A stretch of 27,768 nucleotides of DNA from Bacteroidales bacterium M2. GTDB taxonomy: Bacteria; Bacteroidota; Bacteroidia; Bacteroidales; Muribaculaceae. Each line of letters starts with the position of its first letter. The stretch's first letter is position 1. Location of the stretch: assembly GCA_001689415.1 (NCBI GenBank), contig LUJM01000044.1:35959-63726 (forward strand), read 5' to 3'. This document shows positions 1-6,042 of this stretch, piece after piece. The notes under the pieces were generated by a model. It was not told the DNA's origin. It saw only the letters and a list, made by a program, of their open reading frames with translations, and ran no database searches. Made by a program: the position numbers and the translations under genes.

Positions 1-19
1 TCGGTTCTCGGCTTTGCTT
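1..19 (+). repeat. Variable repeat (VR), 3' end
   Basis: Bases 1-19 align with template positions 209-227: 17 of 19 match. The two differences are template A218 to G10 and template A222 to T14. Both fall at template adenines, the hallmark of DGR adenine-directed mutagenesis. Homology stops at 20/228. The rest of the VR lies left of the window. Confidence 0.8.
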
Positions 20-44
20 TTACCCAATCGAAGCCGCCGCGTAA
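1..44 (+). CDS. DGR variable (target) protein, C-terminal end only
   Basis: The window opens inside a codon. The visible frame reads GSRLCFYPIEAAA then TAA at 42-44. Residues GSRLC match the template-repeat translation GSQLC, so this is the end of a DGR-diversified protein. Such proteins usually end in a C-type-lectin-fold ligand-binding domain; in phages they are often tail or receptor-binding proteins. Eight codons beyond the end of VR homology are unique to the target. Nothing upstream is visible, so size and fold are inferred. Confidence 0.75.
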   Translation, partial: GSRLCFYPIEAAA

Positions 45-48
45 GCGG
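37..48 (+). other. Hairpin just after the VR
   Basis: CCGC (37-40), loop GTAA (41-44), GCGG (45-48). The loop contains the target gene's TAA stop (42-44). In Bordetella phage BPP-1 a hairpin/cruciform downstream of the VR is known to assist target recognition. This stem is short (4 bp), so the same role here is inference. Confidence 0.4.
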
Positions 49-96
49 AAATCGTTCCCCGAAAGCATTTTAAGCGAGTTTTGAAATGAAAATAAT

Positions 97-227
97 TGGG
101 TTGTCAGGTGTCGCGGTGTTTTGTTCAGCGGTAATGCGAATAATGGTGCGAATGCAGGCTTCGTGTATGCGAATACGAATAATACGCCGTCGAATACGAA
201 TGCGAATATCGGTTCTCAGCTATGCTT
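97..227 (+). repeat. DGR template repeat (TR)
   Basis: Non-coding copy of the variable region, lying between the target stop and the RT gene. Read in the frame of the target it translates through positions 97-228 without a stop. It contains ten AAT codons between 133 and 207, clustered in a Gly/Ala/Asn/Thr-rich stretch ending in NANIGSQLC, typical of Bacteroidota DGR templates where randomised positions are Asn codons. AAT can mutate at its two adenines without producing a stop. The 3' end is set by alignment with bases 1-19; the 5' end is approximate because the matching VR is outside the window. Confidence 0.85.
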
Positions 228-371
228 GTAAAAATATAGTTGCATCACCTGAAACCTTGCCACAAAAACATCCCGTTCCGGGGATGAATGAGTGGGGAAA
301 CCCACGGCAAAAAATAAATCACGTTGAACGACTTTGGTAGGGCAACCGAAGAAGTCTATTATTCAAGCAAA
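228..371 (+). other. Structured spacer between TR and RT
   Basis: This non-coding stretch holds two clear hairpins: CATCCC/GGGATG (269-274 and 281-286, 6-nt loop) and GTGGG/CCCAC closed by a GAAA tetraloop (292-305). In BPP-1 the RNA segment downstream of the TR is structured and essential for RT priming. A similar role is inferred from position. The TTG at 324 opens the RT frame earlier but overlaps this spacer, so ATG 372 is preferred. Confidence 0.5.
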
Positions 372-1577
372 ATGAAGCGTTTGAACAATCTTTTTGAAAA
401 GGTCATAAGCATTGACAATTTGCGCCTTGCCGATGAAAGGGCAAGGAAAGGCAAGTTGCATTCTTATGGTGTGCAGCTTCACGACAAGAACCGTGAAGCA
501 CACATTCTTACGCTACATGAGCAATTAAAGAACGGAACATTCAAAACATCGCCTTATCACGTTTTCACAATCTACGAACCCAAAGAAAGGTTAATTTATC
601 GTTTGCCGTACTTTCCCGACCGCATCTTGCATCATGCGATTATGAATGTGCTTGAACCAATATGGGTGTCTATATTCACAAAGGATACTTATTCTTGCAT
701 CAAGAATCGTGGGATTCATGCTTGCGCCAAATCAGTGCGCCGGGCTTTGCGGGAAGATAAGGACGGCACACGTTATTGCCTGAAAATAGATGTCCGCAAG
801 TTTTATCCGTCTATCCGTCACGACGTATTAAAAGCAATCATCCGGCGCAAAATCAAAGATGCCCGGTTGCTTGCGCTTCTTGATGAAATCATTGATTCCG
901 TCAATCGCACGACCAAGCAATCAAGCAAACCCAAAAGAAAGCGCGAAAGACCTATGGGGTCACGCTACTTGTGCATGAGCAAGCAATCGCACAAAATGAG
1001 TGTTGATGATGCAGAAGAAGCAGTCGAAGAAGAAACGGTCGAAAACGAATCAAGGGGTGTTCCGATTGGCAATTATTTGTCACAATTCTTTGCAAACCTT
1101 GTATTGGCTTATTTTGACCATTGGTTGAAAGAGGTGATGCAAGTTAAATATTATTGGCGATATGCCGATGATATAGTGATTCTTTCCGATAGCAAGGAAT
1201 TTTTGCACAATCTATTGCATGAAATCCGGGCATATTTTGCGACCCTTGAATTGACGGTCAAAAAGAATTATCAGGTTTTCCCGGTTGAAAGCCGTGGAAT
1301 TGACTTCTTGGGTTATGTGTTCTATCATACCCACACACGCTTGCGCAAGAGCATCAAGCAAAGGTTGTGCCGCCGGGTGGCGCATCTTAACAAGCGCAAG
1401 AAGCAGTTGCCCCAAGTTGCCTATCGACAGCAGATTTGCAGTTGGTGGGGTTGGTGTAAATACTGCAATTCAATAAATCTTTTCAATAAATTAAAAACAA
1501 CAATGCCGTATGAAATTACTTTCAATCGCCCCAAATGCGCATTACGACATGACGCACGGGCAACCCAAAGTTCTTGA
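372..1577 (+). CDS. DGR reverse transcriptase
   Basis: Group II-intron-like RT that copies the TR RNA into mutagenised cDNA. Visible motifs, numbered from ATG 372 (401 aa): KIDVRKFYPSI (138-148) with first catalytic Asp140; the DGR-type motif GVPIGNYLSQ (229-238), where ordinary RTs have QG instead of SQ; and the catalytic box YADD (264-267). The C-terminal thumb is basic and ends near WWGWCKYCNSINLFNKL. A charged insertion of about 45-50 residues (roughly 178-227: basic first, then Glu-rich) sits just before the IGNxxSQ motif and is absent from compact DGR RTs such as bRT (328 aa). The gene lies directly downstream of the TR and overlaps the next gene by 68 bp. No avd gene is visible between VR and RT. 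Confidence 0.93.
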   Translation: MKRLNNLFEKVISIDNLRLADERARKGKLHSYGVQLHDKNREAHILTLHEQLKNGTFKTSPYHVFTIYEPKERLIYRLPYFPDRILHHAIMNVLEPIWVSIFTKDTYSCIKNRGIHACAKSVRRALREDKDGTRYCLKIDVRKFYPSIRHDVLKAIIRRKIKDARLLALLDEIIDSVNRTTKQSSKPKRKRERPMGSRYLCMSKQSHKMSVDDAEEAVEEETVENESRGVPIGNYLSQFFANLVLAYFDHWLKEVMQVKYYWRYADDIVILSDSKEFLHNLLHEIRAYFATLELTVKKNYQVFPVESRGIDFLGYVFYHTHTRLRKSIKQRLCRRVAHLNKRKKQLPQVAYRQQICSWWGWCKYCNSINLFNKLKTTMPYEITFNRPKCALRHDARATQSS

Positions 1578-1914
1578 AAAGGACAACGACGGTTCTTGCG
1601 TTGTGCGCCTGAATGTCGCCCCGGAAATGGGCGGCAATGGTGACATCGCGGTTCAATCTGAAAACGCCGAACCCGTACAAACCGGGTGGTCGTGCTTTGA
1701 GGTCAGGACTTTTGCCGAACCGACAAAAGCAAATTTGAAAAAGGCAATCATCCGTTCCATCGTGGATGAAACCGCCGAATTTGACCTTGTAAATTCCTAT
1801 AACAAACACCTTATGGGAATTAAGGTTGATGAATCCGCCGTTCAGAAATACAAGGACTTTTTGACCCTCACCGAAGAAATTGACGCGGTGTTGGTTGAAT
1901 CGCTCAAATCATAA
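1510..1914 (+). CDS. Small phage protein downstream of the DGR RT
   Basis: 134 aa, soluble, no signal peptide or membrane segment. It starts inside the RT 3' end. An alternative ATG at 1549 would cut the overlap to 29 bp and still keep the conserved-looking part. The second half (PTKANLKKAIIRSIVDETAEFDLVNSYN is split here as PTKANLKKAIIRSIV and DETAEFDLVNSYN) is helical and charged. No catalytic motif is recognised. Its position directly after the RT and before another small gene suggests a phage or DGR-associated cassette. I recall similar proteins beside DGR RTs in Bacteroides phages but cannot verify this here. Confidence 0.75.
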   Translation: MKLLSIAPNAHYDMTHGQPKVLEKDNDGSCVVRLNVAPEMGGNGDIAVQSENAEPVQTGWSCFEVRTFAEPTKANLKKAIIRSIVDETAEFDLVNSYNKHLMGIKVDESAVQKYKDFLTLTEEIDAVLVESLKS

Positions 1915-1937
1915 TACTAACATAACACTTACTAACA

Positions 1938-2354
1938 ATGGCAAGGTTTGGCGACCTCGGAATTGAATCCGGGGCAATAATCGGAAAGGGAATCGAAATT
2001 GAAGAATTGTTTGGCAAGCGAATCTTGATTGAGAAAACCAAAATTTCAAAATCAAAGTTCACGGGCAAGAACAATTCCGGGTTAAGGTTGCAAATGCAAG
2101 TCGTTCTTGCGACGTTCAATGAAACGCCGGATGCGCACGGTGACTTCTATGTGAAGAAGTCGGACGGCACACCCGACGGCGAAAGGCGATGTTGCTTCAC
2201 CGGGTCGGACATTCTTATTGAGGGTGTCCAAGCAGCCGAAGAAAAGATTTCGGGCATCAATGTGGAACGTATCGCCAAAGGCGAAACCTCGCTTGAACTC
2301 TATCCGATTGACACAACCATTGTCAAGGTAGGCAAGTGTTTCAACTTCACCTAA
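1938..2354 (+). CDS. Small phage protein, possible nucleic-acid-binding
   Basis: 138 aa, no signal or membrane segment. The composition suggests beta-rich architecture: GKRILIEKTKISKSKFTGK, a central LRLQMQVVLATF strand, a CCFTGSDILIEGVQ segment and a terminal TTIVKVGKCFNFT strand. That layout could fit an OB-like fold, but this is only an impression. It sits 23 bp after the previous gene and 1 bp before the holin, so it is cotranscribed. Function unknown. Confidence 0.75.
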   Translation: MARFGDLGIESGAIIGKGIEIEELFGKRILIEKTKISKSKFTGKNNSGLRLQMQVVLATFNETPDAHGDFYVKKSDGTPDGERRCCFTGSDILIEGVQAAEEKISGINVERIAKGETSLELYPIDTTIVKVGKCFNFT

Positions 2355-2355
2355 T

Positions 2356-2871
2356 ATGACAAACGAAATCCATCCTTTTCTTTCATGGGTCGGTAAGTAC
2401 CTGATGGGAACGGTCGGTGCAATTATAGGATTCTTGCGCCCGACTTTTCCGTTCATCATCGTTTGCACCCTCGCCGTGTTGCTTGATTGTTACACGGCAT
2501 GGTCGCTTTCCCGACGTGTGAAGAAGAAATTCCCCGGTGCAAATGATGGCAAATTCAAAAGTCATTATGCGGGGCGTGTGTTTATAACCCTTGTGAAAGT
2601 CTATGCCGTGACCGTGCTTGCCTATATGATAGACACAATCATTTTCCCGGATATGACAATGTTGTTGCCCAACATTATTGCCGGAACGGTTTGTTTTTGG
2701 CAAATATGGTCAATGCTTGAAAACGAATCATCTTGCAATGATGCACGTTGGGCGGAAGTCGCGCAACGCATCATGGTTGATAAGACGGAAAGGCATTTTG
2801 ACATTGACTTGCACGAACTGAAACACCCCGAAAGAGAGCAGAAGAACACCACAAACCCCGGTGTTGAGTAA
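2356..2871 (+). CDS. Phage holin family protein
   Basis: 171 aa. Three hydrophobic segments at about residues 16-47, 75-95 and 101-119, separated by a basic loop (RRVKKK around 53-58), then a charged soluble C-terminal tail (about 120-171). This matches Bacteroidota phage holins of the toxin-secretion/lysis type. It would permeabilise the inner membrane and release the endolysin encoded 20 bp downstream. The assignment rests on topology and on the endolysin neighbour, not on a diagnostic motif. Confidence 0.7.
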   Translation: MTNEIHPFLSWVGKYLMGTVGAIIGFLRPTFPFIIVCTLAVLLDCYTAWSLSRRVKKKFPGANDGKFKSHYAGRVFITLVKVYAVTVLAYMIDTIIFPDMTMLLPNIIAGTVCFWQIWSMLENESSCNDARWAEVAQRIMVDKTERHFDIDLHELKHPEREQKNTTNPGVE

Positions 2872-2891
2872 TAACCATAATATCACTAATC

Positions 2892-3470
2892 ATGGCAAAT
2901 GTTGACATTCTATTGCCTTTCATCCTCAAATATGAGGGTGGATTTGTCAATGACCCCGCCGATTCAGGTGGTGCGACCAACAAGGGCGTGACAATCGCAA
3001 CGTGGCGGTCAGTCGGATATGACAAGGACGGCGACGGTGACATTGATGTTCAAGACCTGAAATTGATTTCCAATAAAGACGTGCGCGACCGTGTGTTGAA
3101 GCCGCACTATTGGGATAGGTGGAAAGCTAACCAAATCCAATCACAGAAGATTGCGAATATCCTTGTTGATTGGGTTTGGGCGTCAGGCGCAAACGGTATC
3201 AAGATTCCCCAACGTCTTTTGGGTGTCGCCGTTGATGGCATTGTCGGAGCAAAGACACTTGCGGCGGTGAATGCCGCCGACCCTGATGTGTTGTTTGATA
3301 GAATCTATCAAGCCCGCGAAACGTTCTTGCGCGACATCACCAATCAATCAATCGCAAGTTATGAAAAGAAAATCAATCGCAAGGCGACCAATGCCGAACT
3401 AATGAAGTACACAAAGAAACGCTTCATCAAGGGTTGGTTGAATCGCCTTGCCGCCATCAAAGAGTTATAA
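2892..3470 (+). CDS. Endolysin, glycoside hydrolase family 108
   Basis: 192 aa peptidoglycan hydrolase. It opens with the family motif KYEGGF (13-18), with Glu15 as the likely catalytic acid, followed by DSGGATNKGVT (25-35). The C-terminal half contains VDGIVGAKTLAAVN, the peptidoglycan-binding segment usual in GH108 proteins. A stretch DKDGDGDIDVQDL (44-56) has the spacing of an EF-hand calcium loop. There is no signal peptide, so release depends on the upstream holin. The next gene starts 3 bp after its stop, completing a lysis cassette. Confidence 0.9.
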   Translation: MANVDILLPFILKYEGGFVNDPADSGGATNKGVTIATWRSVGYDKDGDGDIDVQDLKLISNKDVRDRVLKPHYWDRWKANQIQSQKIANILVDWVWASGANGIKIPQRLLGVAVDGIVGAKTLAAVNAADPDVLFDRIYQARETFLRDITNQSIASYEKKINRKATNAELMKYTKKRFIKGWLNRLAAIKEL

Positions 3471-3473
3471 AGG

Positions 3474-4094
3474 ATGAAACACGTTATCACATTGTTGGGA
3501 CTGATGCTTGTTCTTGCCCTGACATCATGCGCGACAACTCGCAAGTTGGAGCAATCCACCATTGAAGAAAGGGTGGAGAATACAAGCACCCAAGAAGAAG
3601 CCGTCGAAAAGACGGTGACGGTTGTTGATACGACACGGACGGAACACGGCAAGGTTACAATCACCGAAATTGTCTTTGATACGACCACACCCGACCCGGT
3701 GGTTGATTCTGAAAAGGAATCATCCCACGGCAACCACGGCAAGACCAAGACCGAAAGCAAGCCGACACCCCCGGCGGCATCGGTCAGCTTGCCCGGCATC
3801 GGTAACATCAACGGCAATATTAAATCAATCCGACAAACGGTGATTGAATCAGATGTCGAGCAGAAAGGAGAAAGCAAGGATTCCAAAGAACAAAAGGAAT
3901 CCAAATGCAATGCAAGTGCAATTCAAGACAACGCACAAAGCAACACCAAGTCCGCGCCCGCGCCCGACCCCCAACGGTGGCGATACATCTTTTATATTCT
4001 TGCCATCGGCGTTGTGATGCTTCTTTACCTGAAACGTGTGCCGATTCTTGATTGGCTCAAAAGAATTTTATCAGGGTTGCGCCGCATATTCTGA
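3474..4094 (+). CDS. Putative u-spanin lipoprotein
   Basis: 206 aa. The N-terminus is a lipoprotein signal with lipobox LTSC (Cys19). The middle (about 30-165) is charged and low-complexity, rich in Glu, Thr, Ser, Lys and Pro. A single membrane helix, YIFYILAIGVVMLLYL (about 171-186), sits near the C-terminus, followed by a basic amphipathic tail. An N-terminal outer-membrane lipid anchor plus a C-terminal inner-membrane helix is the architecture of unimolecular spanins such as phage T1 gp11. The gene follows the endolysin by 3 bp, as expected for the outer-membrane step of lysis. No sequence motif defines spanins, so the call rests on topology and context. Confidence 0.65.
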   Translation: MKHVITLLGLMLVLALTSCATTRKLEQSTIEERVENTSTQEEAVEKTVTVVDTTRTEHGKVTITEIVFDTTTPDPVVDSEKESSHGNHGKTKTESKPTPPAASVSLPGIGNINGNIKSIRQTVIESDVEQKGESKDSKEQKESKCNASAIQDNAQSNTKSAPAPDPQRWRYIFYILAIGVVMLLYLKRVPILDWLKRILSGLRRIF

Positions 4095-4103
4095 AAAAAT
4101 CGC

Positions 4104-4182
4104 TATCTTTGCAACATCATTGTTGCGAAAGCCCCGCAAGGGGAACAATGACATCGCCCGGCATTTTGTCGGGCGATTTGTG
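4104..4182 (+). ncRNA. Candidate small RNA at the prophage end
   Basis: A -7 box TATCTTTG (4104-4111) lies just after the last phage gene, without a well-spaced -33 TTTG. It is followed by three stem-loops: GCAACA/TGTTGC (4111-4126), CCCC-GCAA-GGGG (4132-4143) and the terminator at 4153-4177. No ORF fits. It may be a short RNA or only a terminator cluster. Confidence 0.3.
4153..4177 (+). terminator. Terminator of the prophage late genes
   Basis: ATCGCCCG (4153-4160) and CGGGCGAT (4170-4177) form an 8-bp stem with a 9-nt loop, followed by TTGTGTT. It ends the + strand phage transcript before the oppositely oriented tRNA. Confidence 0.75.
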
Positions 4183-4199
4183 TTAAAAATGGGTGAAAT

Positions 4200-4219
4200 C
4201 GTGGTCAAATCCGTGGTCA
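4200..4219 (+). repeat. Direct repeat CGTGGTCA, possible integrase arm sites
   Basis: CGTGGTCA occurs at 4200-4207 and 4212-4219 with a 12-bp period, each preceded by AATC. It lies between the phage terminator and the tRNA-Ser 3' end, where attachment-site arm repeats would be expected. Function is inference. Confidence 0.3.
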
Positions 4220-4246
4220 TGCGAAAATATAAAGACAAAAGAAAAG

Positions 4247-4268
4247 CACCTAACCGATTGATTAGGTG
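4247..4268 (-). terminator. Terminator of tRNA-Ser
   Basis: CACCTAA/TTAGGTG (7-bp stem, 8-nt loop). On the - strand it is followed by CTTTTCTTTTG, a U-rich tail, about 35 bp downstream of the tRNA 3' end. Confidence 0.7.
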
Positions 4269-4301
4269 TTTCTTGCATTGCTTTTCACTTGCGTGAAACT
4301 G

Positions 4302-4386
4302 CGGAGAGAGAGGGATTCGAACCCCCGGAGGTGTGACCCTCAACGGTTTTCAAGACCGCCGCAATCGACCACTCTGCCATCTCTCC
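4302..4386 (-). tRNA. tRNA-Ser (UGA)
   Basis: 85-nt class II tRNA. Acceptor GGAGAGA (complement of 4380-4386) pairs with TCTCTCC; the discriminator is G and CCA is not encoded. The anticodon loop CTTGAAA carries UGA. A long variable arm (TTGAGGGTCACACCTCC) precedes GGTTCGAATCC in the T arm. Its 3' end faces the prophage, so it is the likely attachment gene. Confidence 0.96.
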
Positions 4387-4400
4387 TTGGTTTGCGTGTG

Positions 4401-4432
4401 CAAAGTTAATCCTTTTTTGTCAATTGTGCAAA
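4401..4432 (-). promoter_or_regulatory. Promoter of tRNA-Ser
   Basis: On the - strand: TTTG (complement of 4429-4432), 20-bp spacer, TAACTTTG (complement of 4401-4408). This is the Bacteroidota primary sigma consensus. It overlaps the end of the lpxB region by design, since lpxB stops at 4435. Confidence 0.8.
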
Positions 4433-4434
4433 TA

Positions 4435-5586
4435 TTAGCGGTGTTTTTTCGCAGTTATTAAATCTTTTGTTATCGCATTTGCCGATGTGGCGGCGGCATC
4501 GGTGGTGCCGAGGATGTGTCTTATACGTTGATAACCTGCGATTTGAGCATTGCGGGCATCACTGTCGAGTCGTAGCAGGGGAGCGAGTTGTTCGGCTACA
4601 AGTTCGGGCGTACAAGTGTGTAAAAGCATTTCGGGTACAATCATCTCGCCTGCAATAAGGTTGGGCAGCGACACGTAGTCGATATCGAGTATGCGTTTCA
4701 TCAGGTCGTAGGATATTTTCGATCCGTTGGCACGGTAGCATACTACCTGAGGCACGCCTGCAAGGGCGGTTTCGAGTGTCGCAGTTCCGGATGTGACGAG
4801 TGCCGCGCGGCAATGTGCGAGGATTGCCGATGCATTGTCTTCGCGTACCACGGGTATGTTTTTTGCTCCGAATTCGGCATATAGGCTGTCGTCGATGCCG
4901 GGTGCGCCAACTATTATGCCCCGGTATTGCGGGAAGGTGTCGGCTGCGGCTATCATAATGGGCAGGTTGTTGCGGATTTCGCCTCGACGGCTGCCGGGCA
5001 TTAGGGCTATCAACGCCCTGTCGCGCAACTTGTGACGTCTCAGGAAGTCCTGTCGTTGCGGTGCGTTGCGAAGGGCGGTGTCGATTTCGGCTACAGACGG
5101 ATTGCCTACGTATACAGCCCGGTTGTAGTCGTTGTCCTTATAGAAGTCCGGTTCGAAGGGCAGTATGCAGAAAACCCTGCGGATGAGTTTGCGAATATCG
5201 CGCACCCGCCATTTTTTCCATGCCCAAATCTTCGGTGATATGTAATAGTATACCGGTATGCCGAGTTTCGCGGCCTTGGCGGCGACTTTGAGATTGAACG
5301 ACGGATAGTCGATGAGTATCAGCGCGTCGGGCATTGCCATTTCGAGGGCATTCTTGGCCTTCGACAGGTTCCCGGTGACCTTGCCGAGGTTGCGCAATAC
5401 TTCGCTAAAGCCCATAAAGGCCATGTCGCGGTAGTGGATAATAGGCTGTTCGCCAGCGGCGGCCGACATTAAGTCTCCGCCAAGGAAGGTGACTACGGCT
5501 TCGTGGTCGTAGTGTTTAAGGGCCTTGATCAGGTGTGATCCGTGAAGGTCGCCCGATGCTTCTCCGGCTATTAAAAAGTAGTGCAC
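4435..5586 (-). CDS. lpxB: Lipid-A-disaccharide synthase
   Basis: 383 aa. It transfers GlcNAc-derived UDP-2,3-diacylglucosamine onto lipid X to form the lipid A disaccharide at the inner membrane. Recognised by the N-terminus FLIAGEASGDLHG, then DYPSFNLKVA, YYISPKIWAWKKWR, ALMPGSRRGEI, and the C-terminal SGTATLETALAGVPQVVCYR, all diagnostic of LpxB. Length is normal for the family. The first codon is GTG (complement of 5584-5586), immediately before HYFLIAGE, so the usual N-terminus is retained. It is last in the rnz-tadA-lpxB cluster, 3 bp after tadA. No terminator separates it from the tRNA-Ser promoter. Confidence 0.96.
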   Translation of the reverse strand: MHYFLIAGEASGDLHGSHLIKALKHYDHEAVVTFLGGDLMSAAAGEQPIIHYRDMAFMGFSEVLRNLGKVTGNLSKAKNALEMAMPDALILIDYPSFNLKVAAKAAKLGIPVYYYISPKIWAWKKWRVRDIRKLIRRVFCILPFEPDFYKDNDYNRAVYVGNPSVAEIDTALRNAPQRQDFLRRHKLRDRALIALMPGSRRGEIRNNLPIMIAAADTFPQYRGIIVGAPGIDDSLYAEFGAKNIPVVREDNASAILAHCRAALVTSGTATLETALAGVPQVVCYRANGSKISYDLMKRILDIDYVSLPNLIAGEMIVPEMLLHTCTPELVAEQLAPLLRLDSDARNAQIAGYQRIRHILGTTDAAATSANAITKDLITAKKHR

Positions 5587-5589
5587 GGT

Positions 5590-6042
5590 CTATTTCCTTT
5601 TAGCTTTAAAAAAATCCTGTATCAGACTGCGGCAACTATCCTCGCACACGCCGGTAACAACCTCGGCGCGAGGGTGAAAAGGCGAGGTGCCGGGGCGAAC
5701 AATACGGCTATATCCCCGCTTGGGGTCGGGAGTGCCTATGACTATACGGCTCAACTGGCTCCAGCCGATAGCCCCGGCGCACATGGGGCAAGGCTCTACG
5801 GTCACATATAATGTGCATCCGGCCAGGTACTTGCCTCCGATAGTCTGGGCTGCCGCGCTTATGGCGAGCATTTCTGCATGGGCGGTTACGTCGTTGAGTC
5901 GTTCTGTAAGGTTGTGTCCACGTCCGATGATACGGCCGTTTGGCGCTATCACCACGGCCCCAATAGGTATTTCGCCTTTGTCGGCTGCAGCCTTGGCTTC
6001 GGCTATGGCAAGCCCCATATAATACTCGTCGGCAAATGTCAT
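5590..6042 (-). CDS. tadA: tRNA-specific adenosine deaminase (TadA family)
   Basis: 150 aa zinc deaminase. Active-site motifs are HAE (55-57, Glu57 the proton shuttle) and PCPMC (84-88, two zinc Cys). In the TadA family it converts A34 of tRNA-Arg(ACG) to inosine. Its length and the CDA/TadA signature fit, but related guanine and cytosine deaminases share the motifs, so substrate is inferred. Its ATG overlaps the rnz stop in an ATGA junction (6039-6042), implying translational coupling. Confidence 0.88.
   Translation of the reverse strand: MTFADEYYMGLAIAEAKAAADKGEIPIGAVVIAPNGRIIGRGHNLTERLNDVTAHAEMLAISAAAQTIGGKYLAGCTLYVTVEPCPMCAGAIGWSQLSRIVIGTPDPKRGYSRIVRPGTSPFHPRAEVVTGVCEDSCRSLIQDFFKAKRK

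Larger units (their letters stand above)
1..4301 (+). mobile_element. Right end of a prophage carrying a DGR
   Basis: All genes here read on the + strand and form a phage module: DGR target tail, template repeat, reverse transcriptase, two small proteins, holin, endolysin and a spanin-like lipoprotein. A terminator follows, then the 3' end of tRNA-Ser, a common prophage integration point. All flanking host genes to the right run on the - strand. The left part, including integrase and head/tail genes, lies outside the window, so integration at the tRNA is inferred from position only. No duplicated tRNA 3' end can be checked here. Confidence 0.75.

Noticed and set aside
86..340. 84-aa ORF over the template repeat
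   Set aside because: The region is the DGR template; the conserved frame is a different one and the Arg/Ile/Met-rich product is an artefact of repeated gcgaat units.
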